Source: Chryseobacterium bernardetii | GTDB taxonomy: Bacteria; Bacteroidota; Bacteroidia; Flavobacteriales; Weeksellaceae | Assembly: GCF_003815975.1 (NCBI RefSeq) | Contig: NZ_CP033932.1 | Location: 2,895,501 to 2,959,500 of the forward strand | Direction: 5' to 3' | DNA length: 64,000 nt | Shown: piece by piece, positions 54,329-62,569 of the stretch | Numbering within the stretch: the stretch's first letter is position 1 | Layout of the letters: each line of letters begins with the position of its first letter | Notes under the pieces: model-generated | The model's input: the letters and a program-made list of their open reading frames with translations, nothing else | Told to the model about the DNA's origin: nothing | Database searches by the model: none | Position numbers and translations under genes: made by a program

Positions 54329-54856
54329 TTAATTCTTCGATGGCCTCTGCTTGTTCTTTTTGAGAGTTAAGGCGTCTAGCTTTTTTAGAAAATCGTTCTC
54401 GGCACGCAGCCTTTCGTTCTCCAATAAAAGTTCTTCTTCCCTTGTCAATGGCTTGTCAGACTTCCTTTTCTTACGCTTGTAATCACTCATTTTTTTGGGT
54501 CTTCCTATAGGTTTGTTTTCCAAACCTAAAATACCACTTTTTTCGTAATCACGCTGCCAATTCAAGACGGTAGACTGGGCAGGGATATCAAACCTGACAC
54601 ACGCTTCTCTTTGTGAGATGAACTCCGTATTGATGGCTTTCAACACTTTAAGCTTAAACCTTACGGAATAGCTTTTGTTTTTTCTCGGTTGTAATCCCGA
54701 TATTCCGTACTTGTTATAAAAACCGATCCACTTGCGAAGATTACTCTCGTTAAATCCTTTTTCTGTTGCTATAGATTCAATCGAATGATAAGAATTCTGA
54801 TGAAGTTCTATACATTCCAATTTGAAAGCAACGCTAAATTTTCCTTTCCTTTCCAT
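54329..54856 (-). CDS. IS3-type transposase OrfA (double helix-turn-helix)
   Basis: A 175-residue DNA-binding part with two HTH modules (FNESNLRKWIGFYNKYG and FDIPAQSTVLNWQRDYEK) and a leucine-zipper-like segment (REEELLLENERLRAENDFLK). The length and two-HTH layout fit the IS150 group. It would bind the terminal repeats and regulate transposition. Confidence 0.92.
   Translation of the reverse strand: MERKGKFSVAFKLECIELHQNSYHSIESIATEKGFNESNLRKWIGFYNKYGISGLQPRKNKSYSVRFKLKVLKAINTEFISQREACVRFDIPAQSTVLNWQRDYEKSGILGLENKPIGRPKKMSDYKRKKRKSDKPLTREEELLLENERLRAENDFLKKLDALTLKKNKQRPSKN
54380..54386 (-). other. Programmed -1 frameshift site A_AAA_AAG
   Basis: On the minus strand the codons CTA AAA AAG form the slippery heptamer A_AAA_AAG near the end of orfA. 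A -1 shift continues as AAA AAA GCT AGA CGC and runs without a stop into the orfB frame (ending GMARSSFYYHQKM). This is the standard control of IS3-family transposase fusion. Confidence 0.85.
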
Positions 54857-54920
54857 AAAAAAATGCCCCTAAAAAGTGTCTAACTTTTTGGGGGCAGTCC
54901 AAAGGATGGATTTTGAGATT

Positions 54921-55871
54921 CTAATGAGAATCCTGATGAGGAATATTACTGTTTTTTTTCTTTTTATAAAAATAGTATCCAATACCGCCAATCAGAAATA
55001 CCGGCCATAGTGGAAGTAGAAAAAGAAAGATCGAAGTAATTACATCCCAGCCGGATTCAATGGCGGCTAATGATTTTCCTCCAAAAGTTTTAGGTTCTTT
55101 TTCAGCTTCAGTTTTATCTGTGATATTGACATCGATGCTGCAGATGGTATTATCTGCATAATTACGTCCTGTAACCTGAATGTCTCTGGTCTCAATATCT
55201 CCTATATTGCTGTTTAAAGCTTCCATTAAGCCATCAAAATGCTGGATAGGAACTTTGATGTTCAGGCTGTAAATCTTTTGGTTTTCATCACGCGGATTTG
55301 CTGCTTCAATATAAGACTGATTCTCACTTTTAACATACCCATTGTTTTTAATGGCCTCTTCTCTGATGATTTCCTTTACCGTTTCAGCATGATCTGCCCG
55401 CACTACAAGATATCCCGTCTTCACCATTTTATCTTTGGACATACTCAGTTCGTAGCTGTCGTTCTGCGGTTTTTCCTTGTAAATGATCTTGGTTTCTTTA
55501 ATCACTTTAGGAGCTGGAACATGTGTTGCTGTTCTCTCAGGCTTCTTAGTTGCAGAATCCTTTTTCTCAATCTTTGATTCCAGTTTTGTAGAAGCAATCT
55601 TATCGGATAATGAATCCACCATTCTGGAAGTACTTTCTATTTTATCCTGGATATCGTTTTTAGCGCCTTCAATATCCTTTATTCTGATACTTGCTGAATC
55701 AAGAGCCTGATCAGCTGTTTTACCTGCTTGATCAATAGCTTCTGAAGCAACAGTAGCAGCACTGTCTGCACTATGTATAACTTCTTCAATTTTAGACTGG
55801 GAAACTTCACCTTTTTGGCTGCATGCAATAAAAGCACCTGATATTGCAACGAGTAATATATACTTTTTCAT
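54921..55871 (-). CDS. DUF4349 lipoprotein
   Basis: A 316-residue exported protein. The signal peptide ends in a lipobox-like FIAC (residue 17), so it is a lipoprotein. Residues 25-125 are Ser/Ala/Lys-rich and helical (ADSAATVASEAIDQAGKTAD). The DUF4349 domain (about 145-255) begins KMVKTGYLVVRADHAETVKE and has NNGYVKSENQSY. A C-terminal membrane segment (SIFLFLLPLWPVFLIGGIGY) and a Lys-rich tail follow. The function of the family is not known. Its terminator is interrupted by the IS3-type element. Confidence 0.85.
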   Translation of the reverse strand: MKKYILLVAISGAFIACSQKGEVSQSKIEEVIHSADSAATVASEAIDQAGKTADQALDSASIRIKDIEGAKNDIQDKIESTSRMVDSLSDKIASTKLESKIEKKDSATKKPERTATHVPAPKVIKETKIIYKEKPQNDSYELSMSKDKMVKTGYLVVRADHAETVKEIIREEAIKNNGYVKSENQSYIEAANPRDENQKIYSLNIKVPIQHFDGLMEALNSNIGDIETRDIQVTGRNYADNTICSIDVNITDKTEAEKEPKTFGGKSLAAIESGWDVITSIFLFLLPLWPVFLIGGIGYYFYKKKKNSNIPHQDSH

Positions 55872-56186
55872 ACCATTATTTTTTTGATGAAGTAAAATTA
55901 GGAGGGAAGTTTTTGTAAAGTTTGTAAAGGAATTGTTTTGATTATGTAAATATTTAATTATTAGAATTTCAACGTTTTGTAAAATAAAAATAACTTGTTT
56001 TACAATTTTTTTTTAGTAGTAATTAAGTAAAACAAATAAAAAATCAACCATTTCAATAATTTAAAAAAGATTGATTTCTTTAAAGCGATCTTCAAAATAT
56101 TTATCGCCAAAATTCTTATCAGGGTGGAATTTAGTGGCTCAGTCTCAAAAGTTGGGGGGAATGTTAAGTAGTTTTATCTTTGCATC

Positions 56187-56540
56187 ATGTTAAGCGATCA
56201 CGACCTTCTTAAATTATTACTTCCGGAATTTTTAGTTGAACACTTTGATATCCTCAAAGCAGAAACTCATGATGCAGAACTTCATATTTATTTTGAAGAA
56301 AGAAATAGTATTCCCCATGAATTTAAAGAAAGGAGACTTGAATCCAAGGGCTTTTTACCTGAAATCATTGTAGATGATTATCCATTACGGGGTAAAATCG
56401 TAAAGCTCCATGTGAAAAGAAGAAGATGGACAGATAAATCCTCCGGTGAGATCCTTCAGAGAGACTGGCAGCTTGTAGCGAAAGGCACACGGATGACAAA
56501 GGATTTGGCAGTCTTCTTAAAAAAAATTAGCAGACACTAA
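56187..56540 (+). CDS. ISL3-type transposase, N-terminal part (frame 1)
   Basis: A 117-residue frame. It begins MLSDHDLLKLLLPEFLVEHF and has VKRRRWTDKSSGEILQRDWQ. Closely similar proteins are annotated as the N-terminal region of ISAon1-family transposases (recalled, not searched). It ends with FLKKISRH and a stop after a run of eight A. The likely function is target or end binding; the catalytic part is in the next frame. Confidence 0.85.
   Translation: MLSDHDLLKLLLPEFLVEHFDILKAETHDAELHIYFEERNSIPHEFKERRLESKGFLPEIIVDDYPLRGKIVKLHVKRRRWTDKSSGEILQRDWQLVAKGTRMTKDLAVFLKKISRH
56519..56526 (+). other. A8 slippage site joining the two transposase frames
   Basis: A run of eight A at the end of the first frame. 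Loss of one A (or gain of two) in the transcript, or a +1 shift, would continue as LADTKALPLKVIAEFFGIKG into the second frame without a stop. Homopolymer slippage is a known way for insertion sequences to make fused transposase. Confidence 0.65.
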
Positions 56541-57498
56541 AGCTCTTCCCCTAAAAGTTATAGCAGAATTTTTCGGGATCAAAGGCAAGACCTTCCAGAG
56601 GCAATACAAGAATAATCTCAGCGAATATCATAGCTGGGAACAAAAACCGCACGCAGAGGACTGGATCATTTACCCTGAAAATGTCTCAGCCTCCTTATCT
56701 TTAGACGAAGTAGCATTATCTGATGGAGAACTTTATACCGTTCTTACCTCCAAAAAAGCAAAAGGGAGAAAAGGAAGTATTGTTGCTATGATAAAAGGTA
56801 CCCAAAGTGATTTTGTCATCACACATCTTTTGAAGATCAGCAAAAAACTTCGGATGAAGGTAAACGAAATTACATTGGATATGGCGGGTTCCATGAAGCG
56901 TATTGCCCAACGCTGCTTTCCTGATGCAGTACAGGTTATTGATCGTTTTCATGTTCAGAAGCTGTCCATAGAGGCCCTTCAGGAGATCAGGATCAGGAAT
57001 CGCTGGGAGGCTATTGAAATGGAAAACAATCCTCTTAACAGTCACTCAGCTGAAACAGAAGTTTTTACAAATGGAGATACCCGGAAACAGCTCCTGGCAA
57101 GAAGCAGGTATTTACTATATAAAAGCCGTGAGAAATGGACTCTGTCCCAGAAACAAAGAGCTTCGATCCTTTTTACCCAGTATCCTGATCTGGAACAGGC
57201 ATATGAATTGACTGATGGACTTAGAAAAATTTATAACCAGAATATTTCGAAATCTGTAGCCATGACTAAACTGGCCCATTGGTTTAGAAATGTGGAAGAA
57301 GCAGAGTTTAAATCTTTTTCTACCTTAAGAAAAACAATAATGAATCATTATAGAAATATTCTCAACTATTTTGATCAAAGAAGCACCAATGCTGCTGCTG
57401 AATCTTTCAATGCGAAAATAAAAAACTTCAGAATGCAGCTCAGAGGAGTAAAAGACAGAACCTTTTTTATCTTCAGATTAGCTAAACTTTTTGCCTAG
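56521..57498 (+). CDS. ISL3-type transposase, catalytic part (frame 2)
   Basis: About 325 codons with no own start near its beginning (the first ATG is at 56788). They read LKVIAEFFGIKGKTFQRQYK, then SLDEVALSDGELYT with the first catalytic Asp, ITLDMAGSMKRIAQRCFPDA with the second, and VIDRFHVQKL. The terminal Glu is in STNAAAESFNAKIKNFRMQL. It matches the DDE_Tnp_ISL3 fold. It is probably translated only as a fusion with the upstream frame. Confidence 0.85.
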   Translation, partial: KKLADTKALPLKVIAEFFGIKGKTFQRQYKNNLSEYHSWEQKPHAEDWIIYPENVSASLSLDEVALSDGELYTVLTSKKAKGRKGSIVAMIKGTQSDFVITHLLKISKKLRMKVNEITLDMAGSMKRIAQRCFPDAVQVIDRFHVQKLSIEALQEIRIRNRWEAIEMENNPLNSHSAETEVFTNGDTRKQLLARSRYLLYKSREKWTLSQKQRASILFTQYPDLEQAYELTDGLRKIYNQNISKSVAMTKLAHWFRNVEEAEFKSFSTLRKTIMNHYRNILNYFDQRSTNAAAESFNAKIKNFRMQLRGVKDRTFFIFRLAKLFA

Positions 57499-57710
57499 TC
57501 CCCAACTTTTGCGCTTGATCCAATTTAGTTGCAAGTTTTCTGTAAGCAATTCTAATTTCTTCATTTGTAGCATCAGTGGGAACGCCCAGAATTTGATAAA
57601 AGTTTTTCATGATTTGTTTAATGAATTATTGTAAAACGTTCAAATATAAAAAGTTTCTAAAGTTTAACAAATAGTATCTTAAAACCAATTGATATTTTTA
57701 ATGAACAAAA

Positions 57711-57735
57711 AAATCCGCAGAAAACTTCTGCGGAT
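57711..57735 (-). terminator. Terminator after prfC
   Basis: Ten-base perfect stem ATCCGCAGAA (57713-57722) and TTCTGCGGAT (57726-57735). On the minus strand it is followed by a T run, 23 bases after the prfC stop. Confidence 0.85.
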
Positions 57736-57758
57736 ATATATTATCAAGCTAGTTTTAA

Positions 57759-59354
57759 TTAGCTTTCTCTGAATTCACTGATAAAATGAAGCTTCACATT
57801 TGGAAATTTCTCCTGTGTCATGTGAATAGTGAAAGAAGAATCCGCTAAAAATACCAATTGATTGTATTTATCTCTGGCAAGGAATCTCTGCTTTAATCTT
57901 GCAAACTCCTTGAATTCTTCAGATTTCTCATCTGCTTCTACCCAACAGGCTTTGTGCATTGAAAGAGGTTCATAGGTACATTTTGCACCATATTCATGCT
58001 CCAGACGGTATTGAATAACCTCGTACTGAAGGGCACCTACAGTTCCGATGATCTTTCTTCCGTTCATTTCCAGAGTAAACAACTGGGCAACTCCTTCGTC
58101 CATCAGCTGATCGATACCTTTAGCCAGTTGCTTAGCTTTAAGCGGATCATTGTTGTTGATATAACGGAAATGTTCCGGAGAGAAACTTGGGATTCCTTTG
58201 AAGCTCAGTTTTTCACCACCAGTCAAAGTATCACCGATTCTGAAACTTCCTGTATCATGAAGGCCAACAATATCTCCTGGGAAACTTTCCTCTACTACCT
58301 CTTTTTTATCTGCAAAGAAAGCATTTGGGGAAGAGAATTTCATCTTTTTACCTTCTCTTACCAGTAAATAGTTTTCGTTTCTTCTGAAGGTTCCGGAAAC
58401 AATTTTTACGAAGGCTAATCTGTCTCTGTGTTTAGGATCCATATTCGCGTGGATTTTAAATACAAATCCTGTAAAAGCACTTTCTTCAGGTTTTACCAAG
58501 CGGGTATCACTTTCTTTAGGCTGTGGCATCGGAGCAATATCTATGAATGCATCCAGTAGCTCACGAACTCCAAAATTGTTCAATGCAGAACCGAAGAATA
58601 CCGGCTGTAAATCCCCTTTCATATAATCTTCACGATTAAACTCAGGATAAACAGACTGGATCAGGTCAAGTTCTTCTCTTAAAGTATTGGCCGCTTTTTC
58701 ACCAATGACTTCGTCTATTGAAGTATCGTTAATATCATCAAACTTAATAGAGTCTCCAACTTTCTGTTTTTTCTCTTCCAGGAATAACTGGATGTTGTTT
58801 TCCCAGATATTGTAAATTCCCTGGAAATCACTTCCCATACCAATTGGCAGAGAAAGCGGACAAACGGTTAAACCTAATTTCTGTTCTACTTCATCCAAAA
58901 GATCAAAGGCATCTTTTCCCTCACGGTCAAGCTTGTTAATGAATACCAGCATCGGAATATTTCTCATTCTACATACCTGAACCAGTTTTTCAGTTTGTTC
59001 CTCAACCCCTTTTGCAACGTCAATTACAACAATTACCGAATCTACAGCCGTTAAAGTTCTGTAGGTATCTTCAGCAAAGTCCTTGTGACCCGGAGTATCC
59101 AGAATGTTGATTTTATGGTCTCTATATTCAAATGCCAATACGGAAGTGGCTACAGAGATCCCTCTCTGTCTTTCAATTTCCATAAAGTCGGAAGTAGCTC
59201 CTTTTTTTATTTTGTTGGATTTTACCGCACCCGCTTCCTGGATTGCGCCTCCGAAAAGAAGGAGTTTTTCAGTAAGAGTAGTTTTTCCGGCATCCGGGTG
59301 GGAAATGATCCCGAAGGTCTTTCTTTTTTGTATTTCTTTGATTAAGTCTGACAT
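57759..59354 (-). CDS. prfC: Peptide chain release factor 3
   Basis: A 531-residue translational GTPase that removes RF1 and RF2 from the ribosome after termination. The G motifs are visible: GIISHPDAGKTTLTEKLL (G1), RQRGISVATSVLAFE (G2/switch I), NILDTPGHKDFAEDT (G3) and FINKLDREGKDAF (G4). The C-terminal domain ends KFPNVKLHFISEF. The length fits the family. It is a single-gene unit next to the disrupted J-domain gene. Confidence 0.97.
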   Translation of the reverse strand: MSDLIKEIQKRKTFGIISHPDAGKTTLTEKLLLFGGAIQEAGAVKSNKIKKGATSDFMEIERQRGISVATSVLAFEYRDHKINILDTPGHKDFAEDTYRTLTAVDSVIVVIDVAKGVEEQTEKLVQVCRMRNIPMLVFINKLDREGKDAFDLLDEVEQKLGLTVCPLSLPIGMGSDFQGIYNIWENNIQLFLEEKKQKVGDSIKFDDINDTSIDEVIGEKAANTLREELDLIQSVYPEFNREDYMKGDLQPVFFGSALNNFGVRELLDAFIDIAPMPQPKESDTRLVKPEESAFTGFVFKIHANMDPKHRDRLAFVKIVSGTFRRNENYLLVREGKKMKFSSPNAFFADKKEVVEESFPGDIVGLHDTGSFRIGDTLTGGEKLSFKGIPSFSPEHFRYINNNDPLKAKQLAKGIDQLMDEGVAQLFTLEMNGRKIIGTVGALQYEVIQYRLEHEYGAKCTYEPLSMHKACWVEADEKSEEFKEFARLKQRFLARDKYNQLVFLADSSFTIHMTQEKFPNVKLHFISEFRES

Positions 59355-59474
59355 ATCGTATTTTGAAGTTGCAAAAATCGTGATTTTTTATGAGGTTTTC
59401 AAATTTAAATTCATACAATATGGATCGTATGGCAATAGAAATTAAAGAAAGACATGATTATCCTGAAGTAGAAG

Positions 59475-60173
59475 TTAAAAGAGCAAGGAAACGGCATAAA
59501 TCAACCCAAGGATAGTAAGTGTGAAGAGGGTAGCTATAATATACTCAAATGTTCCAAAATTTTTTACTGGCTGGAAGTCCTGATCGAGTCTGTATTCTTC
59601 AATGGTTTGTCGGCTTACCGTAAGATCCGGACGGAAGCATTGGATACCCCTTAAAAACTGCCGGTACATTTCGAATTGATTGCTCAGGATAACATACTCA
59701 AAGTTGAAATCTATGCTTGTTAGTATAATTTGCCCTGTTTTGTTTTTAAGATAAATTTTCAGATAGGATTTAGCATATTTTCCTGTGGTAGTATACATAA
59801 AAGCATCACCTGATGAGTTCTTAGCCTTTTGGAGTTCACTATATAAAACGATATGCATTACATGGTCCTGCCTGTTATAAAAAGTAACTCCTTTTTCATC
59901 AATAACAGCCTTCCGGATCTTTTCTTTTTTTTGATAGGTTAAAGACATCATTAGAGCTATACCACAAAATAGTAATAAAAGTTGGGTAAAAATAAGGATG
60001 AAAAAAGTACCGGGATCATCTTCTATATAGCGTCTGAAATGGCTATAGATATTTTCGGAAATTACTCCCATGACGATCAGAATAATGATGATGACCAGCC
60101 ACAAAATTCCTGTCAGAAGATAGGTGATTGGCTTGTTCACTTTAGAAACAACAGTTTGGAACTTTTCTGTCAT
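59475..60173 (-). CDS. Hypothetical membrane protein, second of two paralogues
   Basis: A 232-residue protein of unknown function. It has two N-terminal hydrophobic segments (ITYLLTGILWLVIIIILIVM and FFILIFTQLLLLFCGIALMM), a soluble domain in the middle (VTFYNRQDHVMHIVLYSELQ, later QFEMYRQFLRGIQCFRPDLT), and a C-terminal membrane segment (YIIATLFTLTILGLIYAVSL). It resembles its upstream neighbour in layout and in the FYN-(x)-I-LYSEL and GI-F-RPDL positions, so the two arose by duplication. The ATG at 60173 lies one base after the neighbour's stop. Confidence 0.75.
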   Translation of the reverse strand: MTEKFQTVVSKVNKPITYLLTGILWLVIIIILIVMGVISENIYSHFRRYIEDDPGTFFILIFTQLLLLFCGIALMMSLTYQKKEKIRKAVIDEKGVTFYNRQDHVMHIVLYSELQKAKNSSGDAFMYTTTGKYAKSYLKIYLKNKTGQIILTSIDFNFEYVILSNQFEMYRQFLRGIQCFRPDLTVSRQTIEEYRLDQDFQPVKNFGTFEYIIATLFTLTILGLIYAVSLLF

Positions 60174-60174
60174 T

Positions 60175-60894
60175 TTAGTTTTTAATTTCAATGATTAGAA
60201 ATGTAGCTCCAATAATGATACAGACAGTAACAATCACTGCTAAAATAAAAAACCAGTTGCCTATTGAAACTTTCTTAATTTTGTTAATTTCCCATGTATT
60301 CAGGTCGATAGAAAACGTTCTCAATACCATGGGGTCTATTTTTAAATCAGAACGGAAAATCGAGATTCCATGTATGAAATGAGCATATAGGGCGGCTTTA
60401 TTCTTCACAGCATAAAGAGGAAGATTTATATCAATACGTCTGGTTTCTTCTTTTTTTTCTTGTTGTATAGTGATTTCCAACAAGGGAACCATGCCTGAAC
60501 CTATTGGAGTAAATGTATAAATATCAAAATTTTGGTTTGAAGAACGAAGTTCAGTGTATAATATCTGTTCTGTAATTTCATTTTTTGAATTATAAAATAA
60601 AAGTCCGGAGCTGTTGATCACAATTTTATTGGCTATCTTTTTTCTTTTTATAATATAATACCGGATAACAGGAATCAAAATCACCAGTGAAATAGCCCAG
60701 CATGCCAAGGCAGCTGAAAGCATAGGTTCCCATCCTCTTTTGTAGATCCCATATATAGGGCCAAGAACAAAAAGACAGAAGAAGAACAGAAAGATTCCGA
60801 AGAAAGTTATCTGCAGGATAGAAGTAACCCACCAGTTAATTTTAGATTCAAGGCCGGGAAAAGAGATTTCTGTATTTGTTTTTGCAATATTCAT
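60175..60894 (-). CDS. Hypothetical membrane protein, first of two paralogues
   Basis: A 239-residue protein with the same layout as the next gene: two N-terminal hydrophobic segments (about 27-52 and 62-82), a soluble domain (LLFYNSKNEITEQILYTELR, later ALYAHFIHGISIFRSDLKID) and a C-terminal helix (WFFILAVIVTVCIIIGATFL). The function is not recognised. The tight spacing shows that the two are translated from one transcript. Confidence 0.75.
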   Translation of the reverse strand: MNIAKTNTEISFPGLESKINWWVTSILQITFFGIFLFFFCLFVLGPIYGIYKRGWEPMLSAALACWAISLVILIPVIRYYIIKRKKIANKIVINSSGLLFYNSKNEITEQILYTELRSSNQNFDIYTFTPIGSGMVPLLEITIQQEKKEETRRIDINLPLYAVKNKAALYAHFIHGISIFRSDLKIDPMVLRTFSIDLNTWEINKIKKVSIGNWFFILAVIVTVCIIIGATFLIIEIKN

Positions 60895-60930
60895 GGCAAC
60901 TGGGGCTAATTTAAGTATTTTCTTTTTTAG

Positions 60931-60961
60931 TTGCCTGTGGCATTCAAAAAAATTATCTTTG
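60931..60961 (+). promoter_or_regulatory. Promoter of the CPBP protease gene
   Basis: TTG (60931-60933) and TATCTTTG (60954-60961), separated by 20 bases, form a good Bacteroidetes promoter. The ATG follows 28 bases later. Confidence 0.6.
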
Positions 60962-60989
60962 TTTCCATAAACTTTTACAGAGAAAAAGA

Positions 60990-61820
60990 ATGGAAAATAG
61001 CAGGTATCCGAAGTTTACTTTCACATGGCTTGGCGCTGTTACTTTAGTGGTTGGATTGTTTGTGGGAACGATGGCTGTATCTTTATTCAGTACTTTTTGG
61101 AAAGTGGTGTTCAAAGAAAATCTTGAACTTAAAGACTGGTTTCTCATGGTAGCCAATTCTGTAGGATTTGTTACAGCAATTGCTTTCTTCGATTTTTTCA
61201 TTGTAAGAAGAACAACTCAAAAGAAACTGAGCTTTAATCTTTCATCTGTCAACTTCTATACTTATCTTCTTATTTTTCCAATGATGGCTGGGATGATGTT
61301 TATTTCAGAGTTTACCACAACACTTATTCCTACAACAGGTCCTTTTTTTGGAGGTTTTTATGAGTATTTCACCCAGCTTATGAGCCAGCTGACCGATAAT
61401 CCTGTTGTAATGATTATCATGACGGTAATTATGGCGCCTATCTTTGAAGAAATTATCTTCAGAGGGATTATTCAGAAGGGATTAATCAATAAAGGAGTGG
61501 AACCATGGAAAGCTATTTTATATGCTTCCATTATTTTCGGCATTGTTCACGGAAATCCCTGGCAGTTTATCAGTGCTGTAATGCTGGGCTGTGTATTGGG
61601 ACTGGTATATCATAAAACAAAATCTTTACTGATGCCAATATTATTACATGCATTTAATAACCTTACACTGTCATTACTGGTGCTGTACGGTAAGGATGAA
61701 AGTTTTGCAAAAGTGTTTAATGTTTCAGAATGGTTGATCTTAGCCGTAGGAATTGTGCTTTTCTCTTTGTTCTACTACCTTTTTATGAAGAAATATAAAG
61801 TACATTATGCTGAAATGTAA
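60990..61820 (+). CDS. CPBP family intramembrane metalloprotease
   Basis: A 276-residue membrane protein with about seven helices. The conserved motifs are APIFEEIIFRGIIQKGL (EExxxR), IIFGIVHGNPWQF (FxxxH) and LLHAFNNLTLSLLVL (HxxxN), which form the Abi/CAAX-protease site. These proteins cleave near or within membranes. The substrate is unknown. A RdgB-type gene follows on the same strand and is probably co-transcribed. Confidence 0.92.
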   Translation: MENSRYPKFTFTWLGAVTLVVGLFVGTMAVSLFSTFWKVVFKENLELKDWFLMVANSVGFVTAIAFFDFFIVRRTTQKKLSFNLSSVNFYTYLLIFPMMAGMMFISEFTTTLIPTTGPFFGGFYEYFTQLMSQLTDNPVVMIIMTVIMAPIFEEIIFRGIIQKGLINKGVEPWKAILYASIIFGIVHGNPWQFISAVMLGCVLGLVYHKTKSLLMPILLHAFNNLTLSLLVLYGKDESFAKVFNVSEWLILAVGIVLFSLFYYLFMKKYKVHYAEM

Positions 61821-61860
61821 TCAACAGCAGTAAAAAGTAAAATTGAAAATGAATATAGAA

Positions 61861-62433
61861 ATGGAATTATTGGTTGCTACACACAACGAGCATAAAAAAG
61901 AAGAGATTCAGCAGATTTTAGGAAATGACTGTATTGTTAAAAGCCTTACAGATTATAATATCCACGAAGAGATTGTAGAAGACGGAGATTCTTTTCATGC
62001 CAATGCCTTAATTAAAGCTAAATACTGTTTTGAAAAGACAGGGGTTCCAAGTTTGGGCGATGACAGTGGACTTGTTGTAGAATCTTTAGACGGAAGACCA
62101 GGAATATTTTCTGCCCGTTATGCAGGAGATCACGATTTCGCTAAAAATATTGAAAAAGTATTGGAAGAAATGCAGGGAATAGAGAATAGAAAAGCTTACT
62201 TCGTTACCGTTCTATGCTATTATGATGAAAACGGAGCCCAGTATTTTGAAGGAAGAGTTCACGGTAATCTATTAACTGAAAATAAAGGTTTCAAAGGATT
62301 CGGATATGATCCTATCTTCGTTCCTGAAGGATATGAGAGAACCTTTGCTGAAATGGAACCGGAAGATAAAAATAAGATCAGCCACCGTAAGCAGGCATTA
62401 GACCTGTTTATGGATTTTTTAAAAGTAAAGTAA
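61861..62433 (+). CDS. rdgB: Non-canonical purine NTP pyrophosphatase (RdgB/HAM1)
   Basis: A 190-residue enzyme that removes ITP, dITP and XTP from the nucleotide pool. It begins MELLVATHNEHKKEEIQQIL, with the SHR(K)Q-type motif ISHRKQALDLFMDFL at the end and LGDDSGLVVESLDGRPGIFS, FGYDPIFVPEGY in the middle, all diagnostic. In-frame starts exist at 61843, 61849 and 61861; the last gives the standard N-terminus. A terminator follows. Confidence 0.95.
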   Translation: MELLVATHNEHKKEEIQQILGNDCIVKSLTDYNIHEEIVEDGDSFHANALIKAKYCFEKTGVPSLGDDSGLVVESLDGRPGIFSARYAGDHDFAKNIEKVLEEMQGIENRKAYFVTVLCYYDENGAQYFEGRVHGNLLTENKGFKGFGYDPIFVPEGYERTFAEMEPEDKNKISHRKQALDLFMDFLKVK

Positions 62434-62454
62434 TTGATCATACAGATAAATTAG

Positions 62455-62489
62455 AGCCATTTTTCTATCATGGAAAAGTGGCTTTTTTT
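62455..62489 (+). terminator. Terminator after rdgB
   Basis: GCCATTTTTC pairs with GAAAAGTGGC (one wobble pair), followed by a T run. Confidence 0.85.
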
Positions 62490-62543
62490 ATGTATTTCCT
62501 GTTGAAATTTAAAGGTAAAATATATGTTTTAAAATTTCTGTCG

Positions 62544-62551
62544 TACATTTG
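62544..62551 (+). promoter_or_regulatory. -7 box of the rnz promoter
   Basis: TACATTTG matches TAnnTTTG. It overlaps the in-frame TTG at 62549, so that codon cannot be a translation start on this transcript. The TTG at 62570 is the likely start. Confidence 0.5.
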
Positions 62552-62569
62552 TTACAAGAAACTATTGAT

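Larger units (their letters stand above)
53476..54899. mobile_element. IS3-family insertion sequence (IS150-like)
   Basis: An element of about 1.42 kb with imperfect terminal inverted repeats. The left end, GACTGCACCCAAAAGTTTAG at 53476, matches the right end read inward, GACTGCCCCCAAAAAGTTAG, in 20 of 23 bases. Inside are orfA and orfB on the minus strand with a frameshift site. The exact outer bases are uncertain: TG...CA at 53479 and 54896 would be the classic ends. No clear target duplication is visible. The reading frames are intact, so it may be active. Confidence 0.88.
53458..54914 (-). terminator. Terminator of the DUF4349 gene, split by the IS3-type element
   Basis: AAAATCCACCCTT (53458-53470) and AAGGATGGATTTT (54902-54914) are complementary with one mismatch and lie just outside the two ends of the insertion. 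Without the insertion they would form a 13-base hairpin just after the DUF4349 stop, followed on the minus strand by a T-rich tract. The element therefore appears to have entered the loop of this terminator. Confidence 0.65.
56136..57521. mobile_element. ISL3-type insertion sequence with 8-bp target duplication
   Basis: A 1386-bp element. Left inverted repeat 56136-56157 (GGCTCAGTCTCAAAAGTTGG...) and right repeat 57500-57521, which reads inward GGATCAAGCGCAAAAGTTGG..., share CAAAAGTTGGGG and TCA. The target duplication AATTTAGT is present at 56128-56135 and 57522-57529, eight bases as expected for ISL3-family elements. Both transposase frames are on the plus strand. The exact duplication suggests a recent insertion. 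Confidence 0.92.
56061..57610 (-). pseudogene. J-domain protein gene split by an ISL3-type element
   Basis: On the minus strand the gene starts at 57610 with MKNFYQILGVPTDATNEEIR and continues IAYRKLA to 57530, then is interrupted. After removal of the element and one copy of the duplication it continues in frame as TKFHPDKNFGDKYFEDRFKE and INLF, and stops at 56061-56063. The HPD motif is present. The reconstructed product is only 51 residues, shorter than a complete J domain (about 65-70), so its 3' part was already missing or has been lost. It is thus a remnant of a DnaJ-like gene. Confidence 0.85.

Noticed and set aside
59420..59515. Short 31-codon plus-strand frame before prfC (MDRMAIEIKERHDYPEVEVK...)
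   Set aside because: It overlaps the end of a minus-strand gene and has no promoter or clear family; too short to support.
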